Origin: Streptomyces zingiberis
Lineage (GTDB): Bacteria; Actinomycetota; Actinomycetes; Streptomycetales; Streptomycetaceae
Length of the DNA stretch: 64,000 nucleotides
Direction: 5' to 3'
Assembly: GCF_012034935.1 (NCBI RefSeq)
Contig: NZ_JAATEN010000003.1
Location: forward strand, 248,001-312,000
The position numbers and the translations under genes are program-made. Positions 34,757 through 44,409 of the stretch are shown here, piece by piece (the stretch's first letter is position 1; each line of letters opens with the position of its first letter). A model generated the notes under the pieces. That model saw only the letters and a program-made list of their open reading frames with translations. It was not told the origin of the DNA and searched no databases.

Positions 34757-35161
34757 TGCTGTCTCACTCCCGTGCCGGGCGGCGTCGGCGGGACCGCCCT
34801 GCCGGGACGGGTGCGGCTGCAGGACGCCGGTCGGGCGGCTCAACTCGATGCCTCGCCCGGTCCCCGGAACCCGGCGCCGGGCCCGCGACCGCCCCGCGAC
34901 GGCTCGGCAATCCCACCACGTCTACGGGACATCGGCAGCCTCCCCTTCCTCCGGAGCGAGTTGGAACAGCACCGTCGGCAGCGTGTACCCGGCCGCGCGG
35001 GCCCCGGCCGCCGTTACCGACTCGGCCGGCACTCTCATGCAGCCGGTGGCCGCCGGCACCCAGGCCCCCTCCCGGCGCTGACCGCGACGGCGAAACCGCC
35101 CGGGGCACGGCGGGACGCGGCGGCGACCAGCAGGGCACCCCAGGCCGGGCAGGCCCTCCTC
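34757..35161. other. intergenic region, no gene supported
   Basis: This stretch joins the island to the murR operon. Open frames on both strands show neither codon bias nor family resemblance. It may mark the right-hand junction of the accessory island; I see no tRNA or direct repeat at this point. Confidence 0.4.
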
Positions 35162-35197
35162 TTGACGCCCCGGCGAAGCTGAAAATACCTTTCAGGA
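35162..35197 (+). promoter_or_regulatory. murR promoter with overlapping inverted-repeat operator
   Basis: A -35 TTGACG at 35162-35167 and a -10 TACCTT at 35186-35191 are separated by 18 bp. Overlapping the -10 is the perfect inverted repeat CTGAAA (35179-35184), five bases, TTTCAG (35190-35195). The predicted transcription start coincides with the GTG at 35198. A repressor bound to the repeat would block RNA polymerase, so MurR autoregulation is a natural reading. Confidence 0.65.
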
Positions 35198-36103
35198 GTG
35201 AGCAGCAGCGTGAAGAAAACTTTCACCGGTACCCCTCCGGCCGCCCTCGCCGCCAAGGTCAGGATGCTCGGCCCGACGATGACCCGCTCCATGCAGCGGG
35301 TGGCCGAGACCGTCGCCGGTGACCCGGCCGGCTGCGCCGTGCTCACGGTCACGGGCCTGGCCGAGCGCACCGGGACCAGCGAGGCCACCGTCGTCCGCAC
35401 CGCCCGCACCCTCGGCTACCCCGGCTACCGGGATCTGCGGCTGGCGCTCGCGGGCCTCGCCGCGCAGCAGGAGTCCGGCGCCGCCCCCGCCGTCACCGCC
35501 GACATCGCGGTGGACGACCCGCTGCCCGAGGTGATCGTCAAACTCGCGCGCGAGGAGCAGCAGTGCCTCGCCGACACCGCCGCCGCCCTGGACGCCGCCC
35601 AGCTCGACGCGGCCGTCTCGGCGCTGGCCTCCGCCCGCCGGGTCGACGTCTACGGCGTCGGCGCCTCCAACCTCGTCGCGCAGGACCTCGCGCAGAAGCT
35701 GCTCCGCATCGGGCTGTCCGCGCACGCGCACGCCGATCCTCACCTCGCCATGACCGGTGCCGTCCAGCTCCGCGCCGGGGACGCGGCCGTGGCCGTCACC
35801 CACTCCGGCCGCACCCTGGACGTGATCGAGCCGCTGCGCACCGCCTTCGACCGGGGCGCCACGACGGTGGCGATCACCGGGCGCCCGGACGGTGAGATCG
35901 CCCAGTACGCCGACCACGTGCTCACCACCTCCCCCGCCCGGGAGAGTGAGCTGCGCCCGGCCGCCATGTCCAGCCGCACCAGCCAACTCCTCGTCGTGGA
36001 CTGTCTGTTCATAGGGGTGGCCCAGCGGACCTACGACACGGCGGCGCCCGCGCTCTCCGCCTCCTACGAGGCCCTGGCCCACCGCCACACCCCCCGCCCC
36101 TGA
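35198..36103 (+). CDS. MurR/RpiR-family transcriptional regulator
   Basis: 301 residues. The N-terminal RpiR winged-helix domain contains VAETVAGDPAGCAVLTVTGL and ERTGTSEATVVRTARTLGYP as the recognition helix region, and the C-terminal SIS sugar-phosphate-binding domain spans about 125-270 (RRVDVYGVGASNLVAQDLAQ; VAVTHSGRTLDVIEPL; ITGRPDGEIAQYADHV). The ligand is probably N-acetylmuramate-6-phosphate or a related amino-sugar phosphate, because the next gene on the same strand is murQ, 58 bp downstream. GTG 35198 is likely leaderless (see promoter). It should control muropeptide recycling. Confidence 0.88.
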   Translation: MSSSVKKTFTGTPPAALAAKVRMLGPTMTRSMQRVAETVAGDPAGCAVLTVTGLAERTGTSEATVVRTARTLGYPGYRDLRLALAGLAAQQESGAAPAVTADIAVDDPLPEVIVKLAREEQQCLADTAAALDAAQLDAAVSALASARRVDVYGVGASNLVAQDLAQKLLRIGLSAHAHADPHLAMTGAVQLRAGDAAVAVTHSGRTLDVIEPLRTAFDRGATTVAITGRPDGEIAQYADHVLTTSPARESELRPAAMSSRTSQLLVVDCLFIGVAQRTYDTAAPALSASYEALAHRHTPRP

Positions 36104-36161
36104 CCCGGACGGGGACCGCTGGCGGCGTTCCGTCCCTCCCAACCCCCGGAGTGCGGCAGTC

Positions 36162-37427
36162 ATGTGTTCCTCGTCCCCATCTCCCCGTCCCCCTGGTCCT
36201 TTCGGCCGTTCCGGCTCTTCCGGCTCTTCCGGCTCTTCCGGCTCTTCCGGCTCTTCCGGCTCTGGCGGCCCTTCCGGACCTCCCGGCTCTGGCGGCCCTT
36301 CCGGACCTCCCGGCCCCTCCGGGTCCTCCCGCTCCGGTGACCCTTCCGGTTCCGGCGACGCGGGCCATACCGACCACCGGTCCCCCACCCTCGGCGAGCC
36401 ACCCCGCGGGGCCGAGGCCGACGGGCCCGCCGGTGCGGCTCCCCCGCCCCCTTCCTCCCCGCCGGCGCCCCACCCCTCCGGCCCCCCGGGCGGCGTCCCG
36501 GGCGGCGGCGGGCTCCGTGCCCAGCTCGGCACCCTGACCACCGAGGCGTTCCGCGGTGAACTCGCCGGGATCGACCGGCTGTCCACGCTGGAGATCGCCG
36601 AACTCATGAACCGGGAGGACGCGGGCGTGCCCGCCGCCGTGGCCCGGGAGCTGCCGCGGATCGCGGCGGCCGTGGACGCGGTCGCCGGGCGGATGGCCCG
36701 CGGCGGCCGGCTGGTCTACGCGGGCGCGGGCACCGCCGGGCGCCTCGGCGTGCTGGACGCCAGTGAGTGCCCGCCCACCTTCAGCACCGCGCCGGGGCAG
36801 GTCGTCGGGGTGATCGCGGGCGGCCCGTCCGCCGTCGTCAGCTCCGTCGAGGGCGCGGAGGACGACGCGGAGCAGGCCGCCGCGGACCTGGCGGCGCTGC
36901 GGATCGGCCCGGAGGACACGGTGGTCGGCGTCTCGGCCTCCGGCCGGACGCCCTACGCCGTCGGCGCCGTCGCGTACGCACGGGGGCTGGGCGCGCTGAC
37001 CGTCGGCCTCTCCTGCAACGCGGGCTCCCCGCTGGCGGCGGCGGCCGAGCACGGCATCGAGGTGGTCACCGGCCCGGAGCTGCTGACCGGTTCGACCCGG
37101 CTCAAGGCCGGCACCGCGCAGAAGCTGGTGCTCAACATGGTCTCCACCATCACCATGATCCGGCTGGGCAAGACCTACGGGAATCTGATGGTCGACCTCC
37201 GGGCCTCCAACGAGAAGCTGCGCGCCCGGTCGCGGCGGATCGTCGCGCTGGCCACCGGCGCCGGGGACGAGGAGATCGAGACCGCGCTGGCGGCCACCGG
37301 CGGCGAGGTGAAGCCCGCGATCCTGAGCCTGCTCGCGGGCGTGGACGCGGCCACCGCCGCCGGTCTGCTGCAGCGCGCCGACGGCAGGCTCCGGGAGGCG
37401 CTGGAGGAGGCGGCCGGCGGACGCTGA
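36162..37427 (+). CDS. murQ: N-acetylmuramic acid 6-phosphate etherase
   Basis: Cleaves the lactyl ether of MurNAc-6-phosphate to GlcNAc-6-phosphate and lactate in peptidoglycan recycling. The core begins at about residue 118 (LRAQLGTLTTEAFRGELAGI) and contains LVYAGAGTAGRLGVLDASEC, VSASGRTPYAVGAV, the SIS sugar-phosphate site, LLTGSTRLKAGTAQK and VDLRASNEKLRARS, all MurQ hallmarks. The first ~115 residues are a disordered tract of Ser-Ser-Gly triplets, then Pro/Gly-rich sequence, not seen in usual MurQ proteins of about 300 residues. ATG 36162 has GGAG 10 nt upstream, but a later start is not excluded. Product GlcNAc-6-P feeds NagA, encoded further along. Confidence 0.92.
   Translation: MCSSSPSPRPPGPFGRSGSSGSSGSSGSSGSSGSGGPSGPPGSGGPSGPPGPSGSSRSGDPSGSGDAGHTDHRSPTLGEPPRGAEADGPAGAAPPPPSSPPAPHPSGPPGGVPGGGGLRAQLGTLTTEAFRGELAGIDRLSTLEIAELMNREDAGVPAAVARELPRIAAAVDAVAGRMARGGRLVYAGAGTAGRLGVLDASECPPTFSTAPGQVVGVIAGGPSAVVSSVEGAEDDAEQAAADLAALRIGPEDTVVGVSASGRTPYAVGAVAYARGLGALTVGLSCNAGSPLAAAAEHGIEVVTGPELLTGSTRLKAGTAQKLVLNMVSTITMIRLGKTYGNLMVDLRASNEKLRARSRRIVALATGAGDEEIETALAATGGEVKPAILSLLAGVDAATAAGLLQRADGRLREALEEAAGGR
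36207..36315 (+). repeat. tandem repeats at the 5' end of murQ
   Basis: A 9-bp unit TTCCGGCTC runs six or seven times from about 36209 to 36262 (Ser-Gly-Ser coding), followed by two copies of a 27-bp unit beginning GGCGGCCCTTCCGGACC. Such units expand and contract by slippage. Confidence 0.75.
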
Positions 37428-37857
37428 CCGGCGCCACACGGACGCCCGCCCGCCCCGGCGTGCGGACACCCGCCCGCCCCGGGCGCACGGGTTGGAGCCA
37501 CCCAGGCTCGTCCTCCCTTCGCCGGGCGAGTCCAAGGGGGCGGTCACGGCGCCGCCATCCCGGCCGTGGGACCGAGCAGGGAGACGCGGGACCGCCGGGC
37601 GGCAAGGACGCGGGCCACCTGCGGAAAAGCAAAGCCACCGGGTGGCAGGCTGCGGCAGAGCGGAGGCATCGGGTGACGAGGCCGGGGGCGGCCCGCGGCA
37701 AGGCAGGATCACCAGGCGGCGCGGCCGCGGGCCACCCCGGGGCAGGGCGGAGCCACCGGGCGGCAGGGCCCCGGAAACGCCGGAGGGCGGCACCCCAGCT
37801 GGGGTGCCGCCCTCCGGACCGTCCGGGACGGTTCGGGACGCCGATCGGCAGGGCCGA
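37428..37857. other. convergent gap between murQ and groEL
   Basis: 430 bp without a supported gene. The last 80 bp carry a perfect long palindrome annotated separately; the rest is GC-rich with short CACCGGG and GGCAGG repeats. Confidence 0.4.
37781..37816. terminator. 36-bp perfect palindrome, bidirectional terminator
   Basis: The sequence 37781-37816 is an uninterrupted perfect palindrome (two 18-base halves, centre AGCT). It forms a 16-bp stem with a 4-base loop and lies 42 bp beyond the groEL stop, between convergent genes, so it can end transcription in both directions. Confidence 0.75.
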
Positions 37858-40011
<2,154 letters not shown>

Positions 40012-40049
40012 GAAGGGCCCGCGCCCCCGGGTGGGGACGCGGGCCCTTC
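40012..40049 (-). terminator. cspA terminator hairpin
   Basis: An 11-bp perfect stem pairs 40012-40022 with 40039-40049 around a 16-base loop, 22 bp past the cspA stop. Confidence 0.65.
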
Positions 40050-40070
40050 TCGAGTTCGGCCGGTCGGCGC

Positions 40071-40274
40071 TCAGCCGGCGACGCGGACCATGTCCGCCTG
40101 CGGCCCCTTCTGACCCTGCGAGATCTCGAACTCCACCCGCTGGCCTTCTTCGAGGGTGCGGTAGCCGTCCATCTGGATCGCGCTGTAGTGCACGAAGACG
40201 TCCGCACCACCGTCGACCGCGATGAAGCCGTATCCCTTCTCCGCGTTGAACCACTTGACGGTGCCCTGAGCCAT
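40071..40274 (-). CDS. cspA: major cold-shock protein
   Basis: 67-residue single-domain CspA protein. It has [20 protein letters not shown] with RNP1 KGYGF at 13-17, DVFVHYSAI as RNP2, and [19 protein letters not shown] at the end. It is an RNA/ssDNA chaperone. GGGGAG is 7-8 nt before the ATG. The upstream gap of 525 bp is unusually long and AT-richer, in line with a regulated or long 5' leader, but no cold-box element can be proven. Confidence 0.95.
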   Translation of the reverse strand: MAQGTVKWFNAEKGYGFIAVDGGADVFVHYSAIQMDGYRTLEEGQRVEFEISQGQKGPQADMVRVAG

Positions 40275-40799
40275 TCCAAACTCCCCTATTGCTGGCCCTT
40301 GCGCAGGACCGCACTCCGCGGACCCGGGTCAGACCTCACGACCCGGCAGTCCCTGGCCGTCGGCATGGGGGGACCACCGGGAAGTGTGCGCCGGAACGCG
40401 TCGACCGCGGCCGAATGTATCTGCCCAACTGCCCTCTGCAACAGGTCAATCGGACGAGAATTCAGCCGCGGCCGGAAAGGAGTTTCCTGCGGATTCACCA
40501 ACAATCAGGGGCATCTCGGGCCGGGCATGACGGACCATCGCGACAAATCGCCCCTGGCCTTCGGGTACAGGTTGTCGCGTTCTCGTAGGCGGTCGGCGGA
40601 TGCCGGAACGGTGATCCGACCGGATCAGCTCAACTGTACCGCGCTCAACGACATTGAATTGCCCCCTCCGCTTCTATGACGGAGGGGGCGGCCATGATGA
40701 CGCTGTGTCGACGTTCCGGCAGGCCGGGAGGGGTCCGGGGCCCCGCCGCCCCCTCCTGGGAGAGGGCGGCGGGACGGCCGGGGGCGGGGGCGGGGCGGC
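40275..40799 (-). other. long gap upstream of cspA
   Basis: 525 bp with no gene supported. The segment 40480-40660 is noticeably less GC-rich than its surroundings and may contain the cspA promoter and leader. A second imperfect inverted repeat (GCCGCCCCCTCC with GGGCGGC) lies at about 40746-40772, directly after the sulfur-carrier gene. Confidence 0.4.
40661..40689 (-). terminator. terminator hairpin of the thrC operon
   Basis: A 10-bp perfect stem pairs 40661-40670 with 40680-40689 around a 9-base loop, followed on the minus strand by the AT-rich AATTCAATG. It lies 110 bp past the end of the sulfur-carrier gene and could close the thrC transcript. Confidence 0.5.
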
Positions 40800-41075
40800 T
40801 CAGCCGCCGGCGACCGCCGGGATGATGGAGACGCCGGCGCCGTCCGGCGTGGCCGTCTCCAGGCCCTCGGCGAAGCGCACGTCCTCGTCGCCCACGTAGA
40901 CGTTGACGAAGCGGCGCAGCTTGCCCGCGTCGTCCAGCACCCGGGGGCCGATGCCCTGGTGGTTCTTCTCCAGGTCGGCGAGGACCTCCGCCAGCGTCGC
41001 GCCCTCGGCCTCCACCTCGGCCCGGCCGCCGGTGTAGGTGCGGAGGATGGTCGGGATACGGACGGTGACGCTCAT
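40800..41075 (-). CDS. MoaD/ThiS-family sulfur carrier protein (CysO-like)
   Basis: 91 residues, ubiquitin-like fold, ending in the Gly-Gly that is adenylated and thiocarboxylated in this family (SIIPAVAGG). The body (MSVTVRIPTILRTYTGGRAE, VLADLEKNHQGI, LRRFVNVYVGDEDVRF) is typical of the CysO/MoaD-like proteins. In actinobacteria such carriers donate sulfur for cysteine synthesis or other sulfur-containing products. It overlaps the end of threonine synthase by 4 bp (ATGA), so it is translated together with it; this gene pair is known from other actinomycetes. The actual acceptor is not fixed by sequence. Confidence 0.88.
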   Translation of the reverse strand: MSVTVRIPTILRTYTGGRAEVEAEGATLAEVLADLEKNHQGIGPRVLDDAGKLRRFVNVYVGDEDVRFAEGLETATPDGAGVSIIPAVAGG

Positions 41076-42478
41076 GCGAGACCTGCCTCTCGGAACGATG
41101 CCAGGGTGGGACGGATGACGGCGGACGGACCGGTGCTGGGGGCGACGGCGTCCAGGGTCTTGAGACCGTCGCCGGTGTTGAGCACGACGGTCTCGGCGGC
41201 GGGGTCGAGCTGCCCCGTCTCGATCAGCTTGCGCAGCACCCCGACGGTGACCCCGCCGGCGGTCTCCGCGAACACGCCCTCGGTACGGGCCAGCAGCTTG
41301 ATGGCGTCGACGATCTGCTCGTCGGTGACGTCCTCGACGGTGCCGCCGGTGCGCCGCGCGATGTCCAGGACGTACGGGCCGTCCGCCGGGTTGCCGATCG
41401 CCAGGGACTTGGCGATGGTGTCCGGCCGCACCGGGCGCACCACGTCGTGGCCGTCCTTGAAGGCGCGGGAGACCGGGGAGCAGCCCTCGGCCTGGGCGCC
41501 GAAGATCTTGTAGGGCTTCTCCTCGACCAGCCCGAGCGCGATCAGCTCCTTCAGCCCCTTGTCGATCTTGGTGAGCTGGGAGCCGGAGGCGATGGGCACC
41601 ACGAGGTTGTCCGGCAGCCGCCAGCCGAGCTGTTCGCAGATCTCGTAGGCCAGGGTCTTGGACCCCTCCGCGTAGTACGGGCGGAGGTTGACGTTGACGA
41701 AGCCCCAGCCCTCCCCGATCTCGTCCCCGATCAGTTCCGAGCAGAAGCGGTTGACGTCGTCGTAGGTGCCCTCGATGCCGACCAGCTCGCCGCCGTAGAC
41801 GGCGGCCATCACGACCTTGCCCGCCTCCAGGTCGTGCGGGATGAAGACGCAGGAGCGGAAGCCCGCGCGGGCCGCCGCGGCGCCCACCGCGCCGGCGAGG
41901 TTGCCGGTGGAGGAGCAGGAGAGGGTGGTGAAACCGAAGGCGCGGGCCGCCTCGACGGCGATCGCCACGACCCGGTCCTTGAAGGAGTGCGTCGGGTTGC
42001 CGGAGTCGTCCTTGACGTGCAGCCCGCCCGTGACGCCCAGCTCCCGGGCGAGGCGGTCGGCCTTGATCAGCTTGGTGCGGCCGGGGTTGAGGCTCGGCTT
42101 CCCCGCGACGTCCGCGGGCACGGGGAGCAGCGGAGCGTAACGCCAGATGTTCTCCGGGCCGGCCTCGATGCGGGCGCGGAGCGCCTCCGGGTCACCGGTG
42201 GGCAGGTCGTACGCGACCTCCAGCGGCCCGAAACACTCCTCGCAGGCGAAGACGGGGCCCAGCGGGACGCGGTGGCCGCACTCGCGGCAGGAGAGGGCGG
42301 CGGCGGGGCCGAGGTCGATCGCGGCGGCCGGCCCGGAAGCGCCGGGTCCGGTGGTGGCGGCTCCGGCGTTCACCGCGGGCGCGGGGTTCGCGGGGTTCAC
42401 GGGGTTGTCGCCGGACTCAGTGGCGCCGGTGGCGCCGGTGGCGTCCGTGGGTTCGGTCGTGGCGGTGTGCGCAGCCAT
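41072..42478 (-). CDS. thrC: threonine synthase
   Basis: Converts O-phospho-homoserine to threonine using pyridoxal phosphate. 468 residues; the PLP lysine lies in DDSGNPTHSFKDRVVAIAVE, followed by TLSCSSTGNLAGAVGAAAAR (phosphate-binding) and VVPIASGSQLTKIDKGLKEL. A zinc-knuckle-like LSCRECGHRVPL...FACEECFG stands before the catalytic part, as in the actinobacterial form. The first ~55 residues are Ala/Thr/Gly-rich and disordered. ATG 42478 is chosen at the conserved MAAHTATTE; upstream in-frame sequence is part of the riboswitch. The riboswitch and coupling to the sulfur carrier point to joint control of aspartate-family amino acid and sulfur metabolism. Confidence 0.95.
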   Translation of the reverse strand: MAAHTATTEPTDATGATGATESGDNPVNPANPAPAVNAGAATTGPGASGPAAAIDLGPAAALSCRECGHRVPLGPVFACEECFGPLEVAYDLPTGDPEALRARIEAGPENIWRYAPLLPVPADVAGKPSLNPGRTKLIKADRLARELGVTGGLHVKDDSGNPTHSFKDRVVAIAVEAARAFGFTTLSCSSTGNLAGAVGAAAARAGFRSCVFIPHDLEAGKVVMAAVYGGELVGIEGTYDDVNRFCSELIGDEIGEGWGFVNVNLRPYYAEGSKTLAYEICEQLGWRLPDNLVVPIASGSQLTKIDKGLKELIALGLVEEKPYKIFGAQAEGCSPVSRAFKDGHDVVRPVRPDTIAKSLAIGNPADGPYVLDIARRTGGTVEDVTDEQIVDAIKLLARTEGVFAETAGGVTVGVLRKLIETGQLDPAAETVVLNTGDGLKTLDAVAPSTGPSAVIRPTLASFREAGLA

Positions 42479-42497
42479 GGAGGCGAGGCCCTTTCTC

Positions 42498-42654
42498 CTC
42501 ATCTTCCCCACGGCGTCTCTCGCCGTGAGCCGGAATTGGCACCTTCCCCACCGGGAGCCTCGCCCCGGGCGCTGTGCGCGCCGTGGGTCCGAGACCGGCG
42601 GGAGGGTTGCCGGGGCTTCAACGGGCCGTTCCCTCTGCCCCTCTGGATGAGCGG
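42498..42654 (-). promoter_or_regulatory. SAM-I (S-box) riboswitch ahead of threonine synthase
   Basis: The minus strand shows the S-box layout. P1 pairs CTCATC (42651-42646) with GATGAG (42503-42498). Next come CAGAGGGGCAGAGGGAACGG, the AAGCCCCGGCAACC core, and the AAGGTGCCAATTCCGGC segment that closes P3/P4. A Shine-Dalgarno-like GAGGAGAAAGG overlaps the 3' strand of P1, so SAM binding could hide the ribosome site. Sequence similarity to the S-box consensus is direct; the translational mechanism is inferred from the overlap. Confidence 0.85.
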
Positions 42655-42829
42655 TATGGCACCGGGCGCGTGACCCGGGCGTTTGTCGGCGCGACCGCCC
42701 CGAGATGCGGTGGTCACGCGTGTTGTTCAAGACTGTAACCGAAGGGTCGGACGTCGGCAGAGACCGTCCGAACCGCGAGATGCGGCCCCCGGCGACCCCG
42801 CATCCCCGATCACACAGGGAGACGATGAC

Positions 42830-43792
42830 GTGCTGGAAGAGGTGCAACTCTGGCTGGACCGGCACTCCTGGTCCGCCACCGATCGCCCGCTCGACCTGCT
42901 CCGCGCCGCGAAGGCGGCGGCGGGGGTCCAGGGCACGGTCAGCGTCGTTCTCCCGGCTCTCAACGAGCAGGACACGGTGGGCGACATCGTGGAGGCGATC
43001 CGTGAGGATCTGATGACCGGGGAGATACCCCTCGTCGACGAAGTGGTGGTGATGGACTCCGGCTCCTCGGACGGGACCTCGCGGGTCTCCTCGGCGGCCG
43101 GGGCCCAGGTGGTGCACCGGGACTCCGTGCTGCCCCGGATGCCGATCGCGGCGGGCAAGGGCGAGGTGATGTGGCGGTCACTGCTCGCGACCGAGGGCGA
43201 GATCGTCTGCTTCATCGACGCGGATCTGCGGGACTTCGACTCCCAGTTCGTCTCCGGCATCATCGGCCCGCTGCTCACCGATCCCGAGCTGCAACTCGTC
43301 AAGGCCATGTACGACCGTCCGATGAGCGGCGGCGGCGAGCGCGGCGGCCGGGTCACGGAACTCGTGGCGCGCCCCCTGCTCAACCTGCACTGGCCCCAGC
43401 TCGCCGGCTTCGTCCAGCCGCTGGGCGGCGAGTACGCGGCCCGCCGGTCCCTGCTGGAGCGGCTGCCCTTCCCCGTCGGCTACGGCGTCGAACTGGGGAT
43501 GCTCGTGGACTCCCTGGACCTGGCCGGGCTGAACGCGCTGGGCCAGGTCGACGTGGGCGTCCGGCGCCACCGCAACCAGGACGGCCAGGCGCTCGGCCGG
43601 ATGGCCGCCACCATCTACGCGACCGCCCAGCGGCGGCTGGAGCGGGGGCACCTGGTCCGCCCGGTGCTGACCCAGTTCGACCGCGGGGCGGACCGGCTCT
43701 TCGCCCCCACCGCGCACACCGTCACCACGGAGGAGCGACCTCCGATGATCACCGTGCCCGAGTATCTGGCCCGGCGCCGGAAGGCGGCCTGA
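42830..43792 (+). CDS. gpgS: glucosyl-3-phosphoglycerate synthase
   Basis: 320-residue GT81 glycosyltransferase that joins UDP-glucose (or ADP-glucose) to 3-phosphoglycerate, making the precursor of glucosylglycerate and methylglucose polysaccharides. The GT-A fold begins VSVVLPALNEQDTV (38-50), the metal-binding DxD is FIDADLRDFD with Asp130/Asp132, and the acceptor region LGGEYAARRSLLERLPFPVG and YGVELGMLVD are characteristic. GTG 42830 is chosen because AGGGAG lies 8 nt upstream and the protein then begins MLEEVQLWLDRHSW as in the family. It is divergent from thrC across the riboswitch. Confidence 0.92.
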   Translation: MLEEVQLWLDRHSWSATDRPLDLLRAAKAAAGVQGTVSVVLPALNEQDTVGDIVEAIREDLMTGEIPLVDEVVVMDSGSSDGTSRVSSAAGAQVVHRDSVLPRMPIAAGKGEVMWRSLLATEGEIVCFIDADLRDFDSQFVSGIIGPLLTDPELQLVKAMYDRPMSGGGERGGRVTELVARPLLNLHWPQLAGFVQPLGGEYAARRSLLERLPFPVGYGVELGMLVDSLDLAGLNALGQVDVGVRRHRNQDGQALGRMAATIYATAQRRLERGHLVRPVLTQFDRGADRLFAPTAHTVTTEERPPMITVPEYLARRRKAA

Positions 43793-44409
43793 CCGCCGTG
43801 GCGGCGCCAGGAGCCGCGGCCGGGCGGAGGGACCCGGCGGGGCGCGGCACCGTGCGGCGGGGGGCGGCCGGACCGCGCGGCACACCCGGGCACGGCGGCG
43901 CGCCCGAACCCCGGCACGGCACCGGGGCGGGGACCGGGCGGCCGGGCGCCCCGCCGCTGGGACGCCGCCGGGCGCCGGTGCCCGTACCCGTGCCCGTCCC
44001 GGTGCCCGTGCCCCCGCCACCCCCGGTGCGGCCGGTCCCGGTGCCGCCGGTGCCCCCGGCGCCGCCCGCCCCGGTACGCCCCGCACACCGCCCCGCCCGG
44101 GAGAACGGGTGGGACGGGTGGGACGGGTGGGACCGGTTCGACGGATGTGACGGGCCCCCGGGAGCGCAGGGAGCGGTCCGGTGCCCCCGGCCACCGGGCA
44201 CCCGGGCGGTGGGGCCGCCCGGGGAACCACCTCGGCGGCCACCGGGGAGAGGCGCGAGGGAGGACCCGGCGAGGGGCGCGGTGAAGGGCGCGGTGAAGGA
44301 CCGGGTGGAAGGCACGGGCCCCGCCCGGGGAGGGGCGTCATCCGGCCGGAGTCGGCCACCGTGCGGAAACGCACGTTTGAGCGGATCACGAGCGGGCTAG
44401 GCTCGCGTC
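43793..44409 (+). other. repeat-rich gap between gpgS and otsA
   Basis: 617 bp. At 43975-44075 GTGCCCGTACCC-type hexamers recur, and at 44104-44135 GGGTGGGAC is repeated four times. No gene is supported: the minus-strand frame over it reads as Gly/Thr/Pro low complexity. The otsA -10 region is at the end. Confidence 0.45.
44377..44409 (+). promoter_or_regulatory. otsA promoter, leaderless
   Basis: TTGAGC (44377-44382) and TAGGCT (44398-44403) are 15 bp apart, and the ATG at 44410 follows the -10 by six bases. No ribosome site is present. Confidence 0.5.

Noticed and set aside
41447..42673. 408-codon plus-strand open frame
   Set aside because: Shadow of thrC and of its riboswitch.
43749..44315. 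188-codon minus-strand open frame in the gpgS-otsA gap
   Set aside because: Built of GTGTGT and SHPSNRSHPS repeats that follow from the DNA repeats; no ribosome site or coding bias.
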